Positions 1 to 8,690 of a stretch of 33,998 bases of DNA are shown here, one piece after another; position 1 is the first letter of the stretch; the number at the start of each line of letters is the position of its first letter. The notes beneath the pieces were generated by a model that ran no database searches, was not told the origin of the DNA, and saw only the letters and a list, made by a program, of their open reading frames with translations. Position numbers and translations under genes: made by a program. Source of the DNA: Chara braunii (lineage: Eukaryota > Streptophyta > Charophyceae > Charales > Characeae); NCBI GenBank assembly GCA_003427395.1, contig BFEA01000470.1, positions 115,229-149,226 on the forward strand. The letters run 5' to 3'.

Positions 1-168
1 GTTAGTCCGATGATAATACCTCATGGCCATCAGATTAGACACAAGATTGAATTTACCTGGGCTGGTTAGTCCGATGATAATACCTCATGGCCATCGCCCT
101 TTTGGAAAAAAAAAAAAAAAAGTACCTCAAGGCCATCGCCCTTTTTAAAAAAAAAAAAAAAAAAAAAG
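1..168 (+). repeat. short direct repeats with A tracts
   Basis: A 31-bp segment beginning GTTAGTCCGATGATAATACC occurs at 1-31 and again at 65-95. A shorter version (TACCTCAAGGCCATCGCCCT) lies at 123-142. The second and third copies run into A tracts at 106-121 and 147-167, so this looks like a slipped or retroposed A-tailed unit. The array starts at the window edge and may continue outside it. No coding potential is evident. Confidence 0.7.
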
Positions 169-433
169 AAGTGTCACGCGATGGGCCACATGCTTTTGAA
201 TTTACAATCAGAATAATTATTTATTTGTACGAGACTGCACATCACACAGCCTTAGGGCATCGCCACACCACTCTCGAAATGTGCAAAATGAGAATGAACT
301 TTCCGCTAGAACATGGCCAGATGCACCCTCCACATTTCTGTCTTTTTCACATTTCAAGACTGGTGTGGTGAGGGGCTTAGGGTGTACTCCCAATCTCGCT
401 TTCCCAGATAACTGCGATTTCATAAAAACAGAC

Positions 434-455
434 TTTTTTTTTTTTTTTTTTTTTT
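434..455. repeat. T22 homopolymer
   Basis: An uninterrupted run of 22 T. It may be the A tail of a minus-strand retroposed copy, but no flanking target duplication was found. Apart from the dispersed motif at 616-669 and the duplication at 931-1034, I see no gene in 170-1380. Confidence 0.8.
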
Positions 456-615
456 AAAGAAACACCCCAAGTAGTTGCGGCTTAGTGGCAGGCTTTCTTC
501 TGGCCTTTTATTTCTGCCAACGACCTGCTCAGTCAATCCCCTGGGGTCCAGGGTCATCAATGCTGGCAGGGACCCACGAATTTGTTTGAATTTGTTGTGA
601 TTTCAGTCTGTATAA

Positions 616-669
616 GGGACGCTGGACCCGTTTTCCAGCAGGTGACGCTCCCCACCAATAGATGGAGCC
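616..669 (+). repeat. dispersed double-hairpin motif, copy 1
   Basis: GGGACGCTGGACCCGTTTTC is followed by CAGCAGGTG and CTCCCCACCAATAGATGGAG. Two small self-complementary parts are visible: CTGGA...TCCAG and GCTCC...GGAGC. Related sequences recur on both strands elsewhere in the window (7941-7990, 9274-9310, 12290-12357, 12523-12592, 19986-20033, 20410-20430). This suggests a SINE-like dispersed family. No tRNA-like head was seen next to this copy. Confidence 0.55.
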
Positions 670-930
670 TCTCCCCGACTGGTAGTGGTGTCTGCTCTTA
701 TCAGCATCACTACCATCGGCGGGGGTGTTTTAAAAATGCCATATTACATGCCACATGTCCATCCTACTCTAGTCCTTGATAAGTAATAAGCCAGCACGAT
801 GGCACACTCCATTCAGCTTATTGAGCAGCATTTATTGATTGCCCTTGACCGAGGGGATTAACTGCTCATCATAGTCAAAAAATATATCCCTAATCTGCAA
901 ACCTCACCTTCTTCTAAAAAGGTCATTCAG

Positions 931-1034
931 CACCACGAGGGGAAGGGGTAATCAGAGTAGGGCGGCAAAATTCAATTAACGGCACCATGAGGGGAAGGGG
1001 TAATCAAAGTCAGACGGCAGAATTCAATCAATGG
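931..1034. repeat. 52-bp tandem duplication
   Basis: Two adjacent 52-bp units (931-982 and 983-1034) start CACCACGAGG or CACCATGAGG, continue GGAAGGGGTAATCA and end near AATTCAATYAAYGG. They differ at a handful of positions, so the duplication is not recent. No function is apparent. Confidence 0.75.
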
Positions 1035-1386
1035 AGGACCCCGAACCGATCTAGTTTCCCCAACCACAGTCACCACGTCTTCTCCTTGCCTTGAAACCCT
1101 CATCAACAACGAAAACGACTTACAACACTAAGCAGACCGTGAGAGGGAAGGGCATTCAAAACAAGGAACAAATCGAAATAGTGCATTCCATGCGACAAGC
1201 ACATACTCATCGCACCTCTGTATCATACCTGCCACGTGGCAATCTATTATAATGAAAGCCCGCAAGGAGCTTCCGACAGCGCAAATCAAAACACGCATGA
1301 TCCCGCCCCCTACTCATATGTTGCCAAACATACACTGCGACCCCGTTGTAGTTATCTAGCCTTTCACCTTCCTAACCCGCCCCTGT

Positions 1387-2307
1387 TCACGCAAATCCCA
1401 CATTCACAGAATCGTACAGCAGGCAAGAAGTTGGCAGGCCTTCCCAACAGCGCTGCCCACAACCCTTCCCCCCGACCCCACCCGGATCCCATGGCAGAAC
1501 TTCTGTGATATTCCACCCACACAGGGAGCCTCGAATCATGATAAACATGCATGAAACCGTAGCCTTCCCAGCAAGCCCACCTTCATTGCTGACGCCCTGG
1601 CTGACTTGGATGCATGCTCGAGGGCCACCAACTTTGCCGTTGTTGTTGTTGAAATCATTGTTATTGTCTTTGTGACTGATGTTGTTGTCCCCGTCACTGG
1701 TGCTCATGTTATTATCATTGTTGTCATTATAGTCGACGGCTCCAGTGAGAGCGACACCACCAAAGTAGCCATTATCGCCATATTTGTCCACACAAACCTT
1801 AGCATCGTCATTGTTGTCGTTGCTTTTATCGGTATTGTTGTTGTTGTTGTTGTTGTTGTTGCAGACGGCGATGCACGTGAGATTGGCGTTATCTCTGCTA
1901 GCGTCGCTGTTGTTGCAATGAACGGCGGTACAGATAAGCTCACCGTTGTCGCAGCTGGCGATGTCGCTGGCGTCAGCAATAACGAGGTCGGTGTCATCAT
2001 CATACCAGCGGTCCTCCAGCTGAGCACACAGATCTTGCCCCTCGTCAAGAACATCGTGATACTTCCGCATCAGATTCTCCAATCGTGGCCCAACTATAGG
2101 CGCGCACAGACGGGGGGCCGGCCCCTCCTCCAACCCCCATGTAATCTCCAATAGCCTCTGCTGCTCGCTCCGGATCCATGAAATTGATGGTACTGTCGTC
2201 TCTGAAACCTCCGCTCTCAGCTTCGCCACCACATGGCGCACCCAGTCCGTGCTCACTTGGATGATAGTAAGCCACTCCTTGGCTTCTAGCTCATCCAAAC
2301 CCGCCAT
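1387..2307 (-). CDS. hypothetical Asn-rich protein
   Basis: This is an uninterrupted minus-strand frame of 306 codons from ATG at 2307 (MAGLDELEAKEW). The frame is open further upstream to 2376 but has no ATG there. Residues 1-105 look like a folded helical segment rich in charged and hydrophobic residues (LDELEAKEWLTIIQV, RLENLMRKYHDVLDEGQDL). The middle is acidic and Asn/Asp-rich, including a nine-residue Asn run encoded by a GTT microsatellite. The C-terminal 70 residues are Gly-rich. I recognise no family, catalytic motif, signal peptide or membrane segment. Being the longest unbroken frame in the window argues for a real or recently active gene or exon. The low-complexity centre, however, means part of the openness could be compositional, and the opposite strand is also open over 1606-2154. 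Confidence 0.4.
   Translation of the reverse strand: MAGLDELEAKEWLTIIQVSTDWVRHVVAKLRAEVSETTVPSISWIRSEQQRLLEITWGLEEGPAPRLCAPIVGPRLENLMRKYHDVLDEGQDLCAQLEDRWYDDDTDLVIADASDIASCDNGELICTAVHCNNSDASRDNANLTCIAVCNNNNNNNNNTDKSNDNNDDAKVCVDKYGDNGYFGGVALTGAVDYNDNNDNNMSTSDGDNNISHKDNNNDFNNNNGKVGGPRACIQVSQGVSNEGGLAGKATVSCMFIMIRGSLCGWNITEVLPWDPGGVGGKGCGQRCWEGLPTSCLLYDSVNVGFA
1835..1861. repeat. (GTT)9 microsatellite
   Basis: About nine GTT/TTG repeats, surrounded by further degenerate GTT/ATT triplets across 1630-1860. On the minus strand they encode Asn runs inside the hypothetical protein. Trinucleotide periodicity keeps the frame open on both strands. Confidence 0.9.
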
Positions 2308-2608
2308 CGCCAACCTACCTATAGTTCTCTCACCTCCGTATTCTGTTGTTGTTCGGAGCTGCCACCGCTGTCGCAAACTGTCAAGAATTCCACGGCTGGC
2401 GTCACCCCTGTCCGTATGTCACGGAACACCCACGTCACCTACAACAGCCGCCACGTGGCAGTCAAAACGCCACGCACGTCTGCTGGGCGCACGTACAGGC
2501 CTGGCAGCCGAAGGGCTCCCTCCCCCCAGCACCAGTCTAGCCGGCAGACTGGGCCTTGCCGGTCTGGCGGCATCGGGGCGCTAGCGCTAGCGCAGCTACC
2601 CGAGAACA

Positions 2609-2935
2609 CAAAACAGACATTTTATATTTTCTGAAGTTTGAACGAAATTTGAAAATCCATTTTTGGCCAGAGATTCATGAAATAGGGGGTATGGCGGTCC
2701 AAAAACGTCCTAACCCCTTGACGTACATATCTGGACTCGCAAAGTCTACATACATCCAGGCCAGAAAATGCCGGACCCCTTGGATGTATCTGGACTTGGG
2801 CGAAGTTCAGGTACGTCGAGGGGGTAGGGCGTTTTTGGAACACCATACCCCCTATTTCATGAAATTTTTGCCACAAAATGAATTTTCAATTTGGTTCCAA
2901 ACATATAAAATGTCCGTTGGTTTTGACGAAATCGC
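2609..2935. mobile_element. 330-bp foldback (MITE-like) element
   Basis: The left arm (about 2609-2745) and right arm (about 2785-2930) are imperfect inverted copies. The left arm contains CATGAAATAGGGGGTATGG and the right arm contains its complement CCATACCCCCTATTTCATG. The outer arms share ACATTTTATAT and its complement. The centre (2725-2800) is again self-complementary (ACATACATCCAGG versus GGATGTATCTGGA). Near-complete self-complementarity with no coding motif is typical of a foldback or MITE. The frames that read through it on each strand encode nearly the same peptide because of the palindrome. A target-site duplication was not resolved. Confidence 0.75.
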
Positions 2936-3017
2936 GGTTAGATGTACCTGACCAGAATGCCACATTGATCTTGATGTATCGCATTGTTGTCCGAGGCTGC
3001 GGGTTCAAAACTCTGCA

Positions 3018-3380
3018 CCCCTGCACAAGGACGCAGGGCGGGGGTGTTAACCAACGCACAGCCATTTGCAAACCCCCTTGTGTGGGTTGGCCCTGCACAA
3101 GGACGCAGGGGGGTGTTAACCGACGCACAGCCATGATTTGCAAACCCCCTTGTGTGGGTTGGCCCTGCACAAGGATGCAGAGCGGGGGTGTTAACCGACG
3201 CACAGCCATTTGCAAACCCCCTTGTGTTGGTTGGCCCTGCACAAGGACGCAGGGCGGGGGTGTTAACCGACGCACAGCCATTTTTTTGCAAACCCCCTTG
3301 TATGGGTTGGCCCTGCACAAGGACGCAGGGGGGTGTTAACCGACACACAGCCATTTGCAACCCCCCTTGTGTGGGTTGGC
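3018..3380. repeat. 72-bp minisatellite, five copies
   Basis: Units begin CCCTGCACAAGGACGCAGGG at 3018, 3091, 3163, 3235 and 3311. Each carries GGTGTTAACCGACGCACAGC and ends in TTGTGTGGGTTGG. Unit length varies from 72 to 76 bp because of small insertions (for example T7 in unit 4). The copies are contiguous, with no unique spacers. A B-box-like GGGTTCAAAACTC sits just upstream at 3001-3013. Confidence 0.9.
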
Positions 3381-3594
3381 ACATGGTAAGGGTTACAGAC
3401 ACTGCCTGTACCACCCAAGGGGCTTAGTTCACGGTTGTTGTATACCGGGGTTAGGCTATGAGGGCTTTGCCTGATGTCCTGGGTCCATGGGTTATTCCAA
3501 GTTGTCCCCCAGTCTAATATAGCGCATAAACTGACTAGTTGTCATTGTAGCTCAGTGAGTTTGAGCTAGGGGTTGTATACAAGAGGTTGAGGGT

Positions 3595-3702
3595 TACTCA
3601 AGTACGAATTGCGAAATATGACTACCGCTCATCCCAAAATATGGTCGTCGTCAGACAGGCCGAATGACCTCTTCAGGTCACTCAAGTACGAATTGCGAAA
3701 CG
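3595..3702. repeat. 21-bp direct repeat, 84 bp apart
   Basis: ACTCAAGTACGAATTGCGAAA occurs near 3596 and again near 3680. Between them is a small palindrome, TGACC TCTTCA GGTCA (about 3665-3680). This is probably the remnant of one tandem duplication. Nothing else is recognisable in 3700-4150. Confidence 0.65.
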
Positions 3703-4155
3703 GAAAGAATAGTCAATTTTCATGAAAACACAGTTCAGATCTCTCTACCAGGCTTCATGTCCCCCTCGTTCTGGTTACAGGGCAACACGACCAAGCCCCA
3801 GTGCCGGCCAGCGTCGTTCTGGCCTTGGCCAATCGCAAGCCTCTGCGCGTGAGGCATCAATACAACTCCGGTCGAACCACCAAGCCTCACATCAACCACG
3901 GTTCCAGACTGCCCACGCGGCCCAGCTCAACATGTGGGACCATTCTTAAATCCCCCTACCCTACTCCAGCAAGACTTATTGCAGTAAAGCCACCATCTCT
4001 ACTGCTGTTGTGGCATAGCCCAATCCTACCAACTAGCCCCTTCATCGACAGGATGCGTGATATCCATCCATCCCGATAGCCCACTTAGCCAATAGGCACT
4101 CGACCACACCTGTGCGTCCCCAACACAAGGGGTAAGTTGGGTCAAAAATTCCATC

Positions 4156-4274
4156 AATGACGGTCTATCAGATCCGACAACTGTCACTCCGGCAGCCTCG
4201 GCGGCACCTTATGAGCAATCCCTACCTCCGAGGCTGCCGAGAGTGATAGTTGTTGGATCTGATAGACCGTCATT
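4156..4274. repeat. 119-bp near-perfect hairpin
   Basis: The left arm, 4156-4201 (starts AATGACGGTCTATCAGATCC, ends CGGCAGCCTCGG), is complementary to the right arm, 4228-4274 (starts CCGAGGCTGCCG, ends GATAGACCGTCATT). There are only two substitutions and one indel, around a 26-bp loop. The structure lies directly upstream of a LINE fragment. It could be a small MITE or a small-RNA precursor; no flanking duplication was found to decide. Confidence 0.85.
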
Positions 4275-4284
4275 CGGTGGGGAG

Positions 4285-4860
4285 GTCCTTATGTTGCGCC
4301 AACCGACCGCCTCGCCGAAGTGTGGGCCCCTGTTTTTACGGACCTAGAGCAGAAAGGGATCCTTTCCCCAATCTGCTCCTACTGTGGGAGATCTACTCAA
4401 TCAGCTAAAGCAACATTGGATCATTGTCTGAGAGTGTTCAATGGTAGATCAACTCTGGAGATGTTGGGACGCAGCATGGCACTTCCTCATAGCAAATGAT
4501 CTGCCTTCGGACCCAGGGCTAATCCTGCTGGGCAAACAGACCTATAAAACCTGGCAATGGAATGCCTTCTCTACTCATCTCTTCTCATATATGCGCCTGA
4601 CAATCTTACTTCTGGCCTGGAGAATGCGATGTTCACACGAAAGGAACGGTTGTGCCTTCAGCTTTCCCCATGCCAGAGAAGAGGCAGATGGAGATGGAAA
4701 TGAAGTTGGAAGGGACAGCGCAGCTCCAATGCAGACTCAACACGCACGTAGAATGACCCAAAAACAAACTGCAGTTGGGGTATACCCCCAGCGGACTGAC
4801 TGGACTGGCCTGGCCTCGTACCGACAGTGGTTTCGGGCAGTACTGGACTGGTCTGAATGA
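4285..4860 (+). pseudogene. LINE ORF2 3' fragment (RT-associated zinc finger)
   Basis: A frame over about 4285-4440 reads VFTDLEQKGILSPICSYCGR and then DHC. It parallels VFQTDLEQKGLLSPICAYCG at about 18031-18090 in the main LINE of this window. The CxxC (4374-4385) and HC (4422-4427) spacing matches the zinc-binding segment at the C-terminus of non-LTR reverse transcriptases. After a frameshift near 4440 the homology continues in the next frame (DQLWRCWDAAWHFL, LLLAWRMRCSHER), matching QLWQWWDAALRSL and MLAWRARCPFKR in the main copy. The fragment lacks endonuclease and RT domains. It is a 5'-truncated, decayed insertion, probably beginning after the adjacent hairpin. Confidence 0.8.
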
Positions 4861-5778
4861 GCACACAACCTGTGGGATCAAGCCACGGCCTGGTCTCACA
4901 GGCCGAACAAGCAAAATAACCGAATAACCCTAGCTTTAGGCTAGGGCAGCCAGAGGTACGTTGCACGATCCTTGGACCTGTAGTGGATCGCGAAAGCCAT
5001 AAACACGCGTCCGCAAAAGCAGCGAAACTCTGCAACAATAAAGTTAAGAAATCTATGATGCGAAGCAAGCTTCATGCGGAGTTCATGCAATGAAGCCTAA
5101 GCTACATAATATCAAAGCAAAAGTAAATGTTTGATCTACCTATCCTAGCTAACAACAGAAAATGAAATATAGTAGGATACAATTTTAAAGTCTTAAAGGC
5201 AACTGCCTCATAGCTGAAAGAAAAAAAATAGCAGTATGTCACAAAATAATGTCGTGTTGCTGAACCACTATGAGTGGGATGGTCTCAGATAAGGTGAATG
5301 CAGCCTAAGAATCGAAATTCCTAAGGGCGGTCACAAAAAAATGTGAGAGAGGTCATCTGGCTCGCGACACGGGAGTGGTAGAGAAACAAAATCAATAATG
5401 GTAATGCTCGACCAAAGGGTGACACCATGCAGGGTCGACCGTGAAAGGGGAGTATAAAATAGGGTAGAGATATGCCTAACTAAAGACATGCAATGACCGA
5501 CTGTAGGCTGATGAGGGTAGTGGGTGAGGAAAACATGCACACAACTCACCGATTGGGAAGGGAATCAGATCTAGGAGCAGTGAAGTCAAAATAACGCTAC
5601 GTTGCTAATGCCTATGCGATACCAAGGGAGAGCCCAACTCAGGGAGAACCGGATAAGTGAGAACCATCATTTGACACATGCAAAGGAATGCAGAAGGTAG
5701 GGTGGTGGCATGAAATAATCACGTCCAAAGTAGTTGAAGCTCATAAAGTAGTTGAAGTTGAGGAAGATAGTTGCATAC
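4861..5778. other. no gene recognised
   Basis: No supportable coding frame was found. A small hairpin, CCCTAGC-TTTAG-GCTAGGG, lies at about 4927-4946. Short purine tracts occur near 5220-5230, and an imperfect GTAGTTGAAG repeat at about 5730-5760 abuts the reverse-transcriptase fragment downstream. I looked for a group II intron domain V here because of that neighbour and could not identify one. Confidence 0.5.
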
Positions 5779-6000
5779 CTTAATCTGATTCCTCATCACA
5801 GGATATGAGTTTAGCTTTTCCAAGAGGCACAAAGTGTTGATTCGATCAAAGCATTTCGCAACGTCAACGTCAAGCACATATTTGACTTTAATGAATCTAG
5901 CTAAACCTTTCATGGTATCTGGACAACTACGTCGTGGTCAAAATCCATAAGAGTGAGGTTCAAAACGGGGTTCTCATTCAGGTTCTATAACCATTTTACC
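5779..6000 (-). pseudogene. group II intron reverse transcriptase fragment
   Basis: Read on the minus strand from about 6000, one frame gives EPE*EPRFEPHSYGF*PRRSC, then KYVLDVDVAKCFDRI and LLEKLNSYP..RNQIK. This order is characteristic of the RT core of bacterial or organellar group II intron-encoded proteins. In that family the two stop positions are normally Trp (EPEW) and Arg (GFRPGRS). Both stops are TGA (at 5974-5976 and 5938-5940), each one transition away from TGG or CGA. Only RT blocks around motifs 2-3 remain. The catalytic YADD block, maturase and endonuclease domains are absent, and similarity ends abruptly at 5779. LINE and gypsy RTs do not carry this block. It is probably a fragment transferred from an organelle genome, though horizontal origin cannot be excluded. 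Confidence 0.75.
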
Positions 6001-6169
6001 CAATGTTTATTTAGTCAAGACGGTCGAGGAAGTAAGAGTCGACATCGACCTTGAAGAAGTTGATGATTGAGCACCTGAAGGTGCGAGTCAATGAGAAGAT
6101 AGATAGGTCGTGAGAGTGTCAGTTGTCAAGGCGTTGAGGGCGTCGATGGGTGCGTTGTGAAAACATGGA

Positions 6170-7180
6170 GGCGTCCGTTTGCTACTGAAGAACGACTTCG
6201 GAGAGAGCGAACTCGTCCTCAACAATCTCCTCAGCCGAAGGAGGAAGAGGGTCACTAGGCTGAGTAGGAGCATATGTCTCAAGACGACGAGCTCAATCAT
6301 ATGCACAAACCAACATTCGGGCGAACTCCAAGTGCTCGAGGGGCTCCCAAGTAACCTCCTCGATAGGATAGCTCTTCCAACGCACAAGGTACTCGATGCG
6401 TAGAGGGGTATCTGATTCATCGGTAACTCAGCGAGATGCGATGTCGAAAACGACGAACTCCTCTTGACCGTCCACCGTGATAGGTGGAGGATGCTCGTAA
6501 GGGCATCCGGCGAATCGCTCGGACGGTCTGCGATAAGGACGTAGTAAGGAGACGTGGTAAACATCGTGTACGCGAACCTGTCGAAGGTAGTCTGGAAGCT
6601 TCACAGGAAAGTTGACCGGACTAGCGGCAGTTTCAAAACCGACGGCATGAACGATGCGACATGGGCCGAAGAAGTGACACCTGAACTTGTGAAGCGTAGC
6701 CGCTTCAAGATGCAAGTGACGTGCGTCAATGAGCACCTCGTCACCGATTTTCAATGGATGATTCATTCGTCACTGGTTCGCTCTTGCGGTCATTCGAGTC
6801 CGAGAGACGACTAGACTCTCGTGTGTATCTCATAATCGCCTCCATGTGTGCGATCCAAACATCAAGCGTAAGACAACGAGTATTCGGACATAACCGCGAT
6901 GGTCGAAGGAAGTCTGGGGATACGCGGGTGGTAGCCGAGGTCGCGATAGAATGACGACCTCCCCGTGTCTGGCGGCATCCCCATGTCTGGCGAAACAATG
7001 TGGTTATACATGATCTCCGCGTAGGTTAAGTGTAAGTCTCACTGCTGGTCATCCCTAATAAACTTTCGAAGAATATTACTGAAAGTTTTGTTGGTGATCT
7101 TTGTCTGACCATCCGTCTAAGGGTGGTAAGACTTGTTGGTGACCTTTGTCTGACCATCCGTCTAAGGGTGGTAAAAAATA
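6170..7180 (-). pseudogene. Ty3/gypsy integrase C-terminus with chromodomain
   Basis: On the minus strand, in order: integrase-core signature TDGQTKVTN/TDGQTKITN (7160-7090, duplicated), a YAEIMYNH block (about 7020-7000), a KIGDEVLI segment, FFGPCRIV and VHDVYHVSLLRPY (6766-6500). It then gives a chromodomain, RIEYLVRWKSYP followed by VTWEPLEHL (6390-6320), and an acidic tail ending SEVVLQ near 6175. The domain order is that of a chromovirus-type gypsy integrase, which inserts element cDNA; the chromodomain steers it to chromatin. Two in-frame TGA codons interrupt the chromodomain region, and frameshifts separate the integrase blocks. Upstream gag, protease, RT and RNase H are missing, so this is a dead fragment. 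Confidence 0.85.
7086..7173. repeat. 44-bp tandem duplication of the TDGQT motif
   Basis: TTGTTGGTGAYCTTTGTCTG followed by ACCATCCGTCTAAGGGTGGTAA occurs twice head to tail (about 7087-7130 and 7131-7173). The copies differ at about one base. The repeated unit encodes, on the minus strand, the TDGQT segment of the gypsy integrase. The duplication must post-date loss of function. Confidence 0.85.
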
Positions 7181-7514
7181 AAAACTAATCGATGGAGCCT
7201 TCCAAGCAGGCTCACTTAAACCACTAGTACCTTTCCCCGCTTGAAATCTAAGACGCGCCAGGTAACGCGGTAGGCAAGCGGGGGAGGGCCGCCGTTGATA
7301 AATAGAATAGGTGGCCCGTATTGGGCCTCCGACACTGCCCGTGGCTCGCAAATGGAAAAGTTAACGAGGATGCCCTTATCAACTCGGTAAGTGTTCCACC
7401 TGCACTAAAGTTTTCAACCAAAAAAAAAAGAAAAAAAGAGCTGGTGTGGTGATGGCCCTCCTTTAAAAGATGCTCTGGTTCCCAAGAGTGGTGTGGCAAG
7501 GAACACGGATCTTT

Positions 7515-7727
7515 GGGGGGGGGGGGGAGATAGAGTTACGGAGGGGTAATGGGGAGTAAGAGAGACGAGTTTAGCCAAGGAGGGTGTGACGGGTGTGCTC
7601 GTGTATGAAAAGGCTACAGTGGGGATGTTATACCACCAATAAAAAAATAGCAATAATAAACCACCACTACACCCCTAGCATCCAGATGGAAGCCCCCCCC
7701 CCCCAAAAAAAAAAAAAAAAAAAAAAA
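7515..7727. repeat. G13, C12 and A23 homopolymers
   Basis: G run at 7515-7527; C12 at 7693-7704 passing directly into A23 at 7705-7727. The sequence between and around them (7181-7940) shows no convincing gene. The frames there are driven by the homopolymers. Confidence 0.85.
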
Positions 7728-7940
7728 CACCAGTAGACCCAGGCCTGGAGGCGTTGCACTGCGTGCCAAGCTTTTCAAACTGCCAGAGGTGCACTCCTTT
7801 TCTTTTTTGGCTGGTGCCGCCAGCCATTGTGGTCCGGTAGCCCCCAGCCACAGAAATCTCGGAGTTGGCAACTTGCGATTTTCTACAAGGCTGTGGCTGT
7901 GTACTGGCGGTTTAACTAGCATCAGAGAGTCTATGTAAAA

Positions 7941-7990
7941 GGGACAGTGGGGCCCGATTTCCAGCAAGTGCAGCTCCCCACCAATGAGAT
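7941..7990 (+). repeat. dispersed double-hairpin motif, copy 2
   Basis: GGGACAGTGGGGCCCGATTT, then CCAGCAAGTG and CAGCTCCCCACCAATGAGAT, match copy 1 at 616-669 in order and spacing. A more decayed relative lies at 9274-9310 (GTCAGCAGGTGCTGTTCCCC then GATTGGAGTC). Confidence 0.5.
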
Positions 7991-8149
7991 CGAAGATGTC
8001 TCACAGAGCGGGTTACTATTGCACGATGCTCATATTACTCTCAACAGTAGCCCCTCAGCAGAGACTTCTGCTGAAACGACTTGTGCTGAAACGACAATAG
8101 GGAAAATAAAAAAAGCCGTAACTATGGCCAGTGAGGTTTTCAGTTCTAA

Positions 8150-8312
8150 ATCCACTTCACGCATTCCTCGAATACAACACATCCCCACCCAACCCTCAAG
8201 CTGGGTTGGACACATTCACGATTTTCCTCACTTTAGAGAAAAATTCGCAAAACCGCGACTGAAACGCAGAAACAGAAAACCTTGACTGCACCCTAGTCCC
8301 CCCCCCCAAAAA
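8150..8312 (+). repeat. dispersed 160-bp repeat, copy A
   Basis: This shares ordered blocks with 11690-11852: AATACAACACATCCCCACCC, AAGCTGGGTTG, CATTCACGATTTTCCTC, GTGACTGAAACGCA-like and CCCTAGT followed by C tracts. The copies differ by many substitutions, so this is an old interspersed element of unknown class. Both copies end in a C-rich stretch next to an A or T tract. Confidence 0.65.
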
Positions 8313-8319
8313 AAAGGGT

Positions 8320-8690
8320 GAGGCCCTATGTATGACTCTAAGGCTATCTCGGTGAGGCCTGATGGATGATACTATGGTGACCTTGTTGAGGGGCTGAGGG
8401 CCTATAAATGTCGCTATGCTGACATTGGCGAGGGTCTATGGTTGACGCTATGCATTTTCTTGGGAGGGGGGGGAGGGGGAGGGAACTGCCTATCTTGTTC
8501 AGACCCTGTGGATGTGATGCCATGGCTACTTTGGCAAGGACTGACAATGGGCCTCCCGGCGAGGGGTCTATGGTTGACGGTATGCATTTTCTTGGGGGGG
8601 GGTTGGGGGAAACTGCCTTTCTTGTTCAGACCCTGTGGATGTAATGCCATGGCTACTTTGGCAAGGACTGACAATGGGGCTCCCCAAACC
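8320..8690 (+). repeat. tandem repeat with a 131-bp duplication
   Basis: Unit 1 (8427-8557) and unit 2 (8558-8683) both contain GTCTATGGTTGACG, ATGCATTTTCTTGGG, a G tract, TTGTTCAGACCCTGTGGATG and TGGCAAGGACTGACAATGGG. Upstream, 8320-8426 holds more diverged, shorter relatives beginning GGTGAGGCC or GCGAGGGTC. The G tracts vary between units. Frames reading through are repeat-driven, and I do not call a gene. I see no gene in 8700-9560. Confidence 0.85.

Noticed and set aside
3018-3380. CRISPR-like array
   Set aside because: Units are contiguous 72-76-bp repeats without unique spacers, and no cas-like gene is present.
2556-3414. Overlapping frames on both strands over the foldback and the 72-bp repeats
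   Set aside because: They are explained by self-complementarity and tandem repetition, and none shows a protein motif.
3541-3610. Possible second tRNA or SINE head (TAGCTCAGTGAG ... GAGGGTTACTCAAGT)
   Set aside because: The B-box-like part is interrupted and no acceptor stem can be formed. Similarity to Pol III boxes is too weak.
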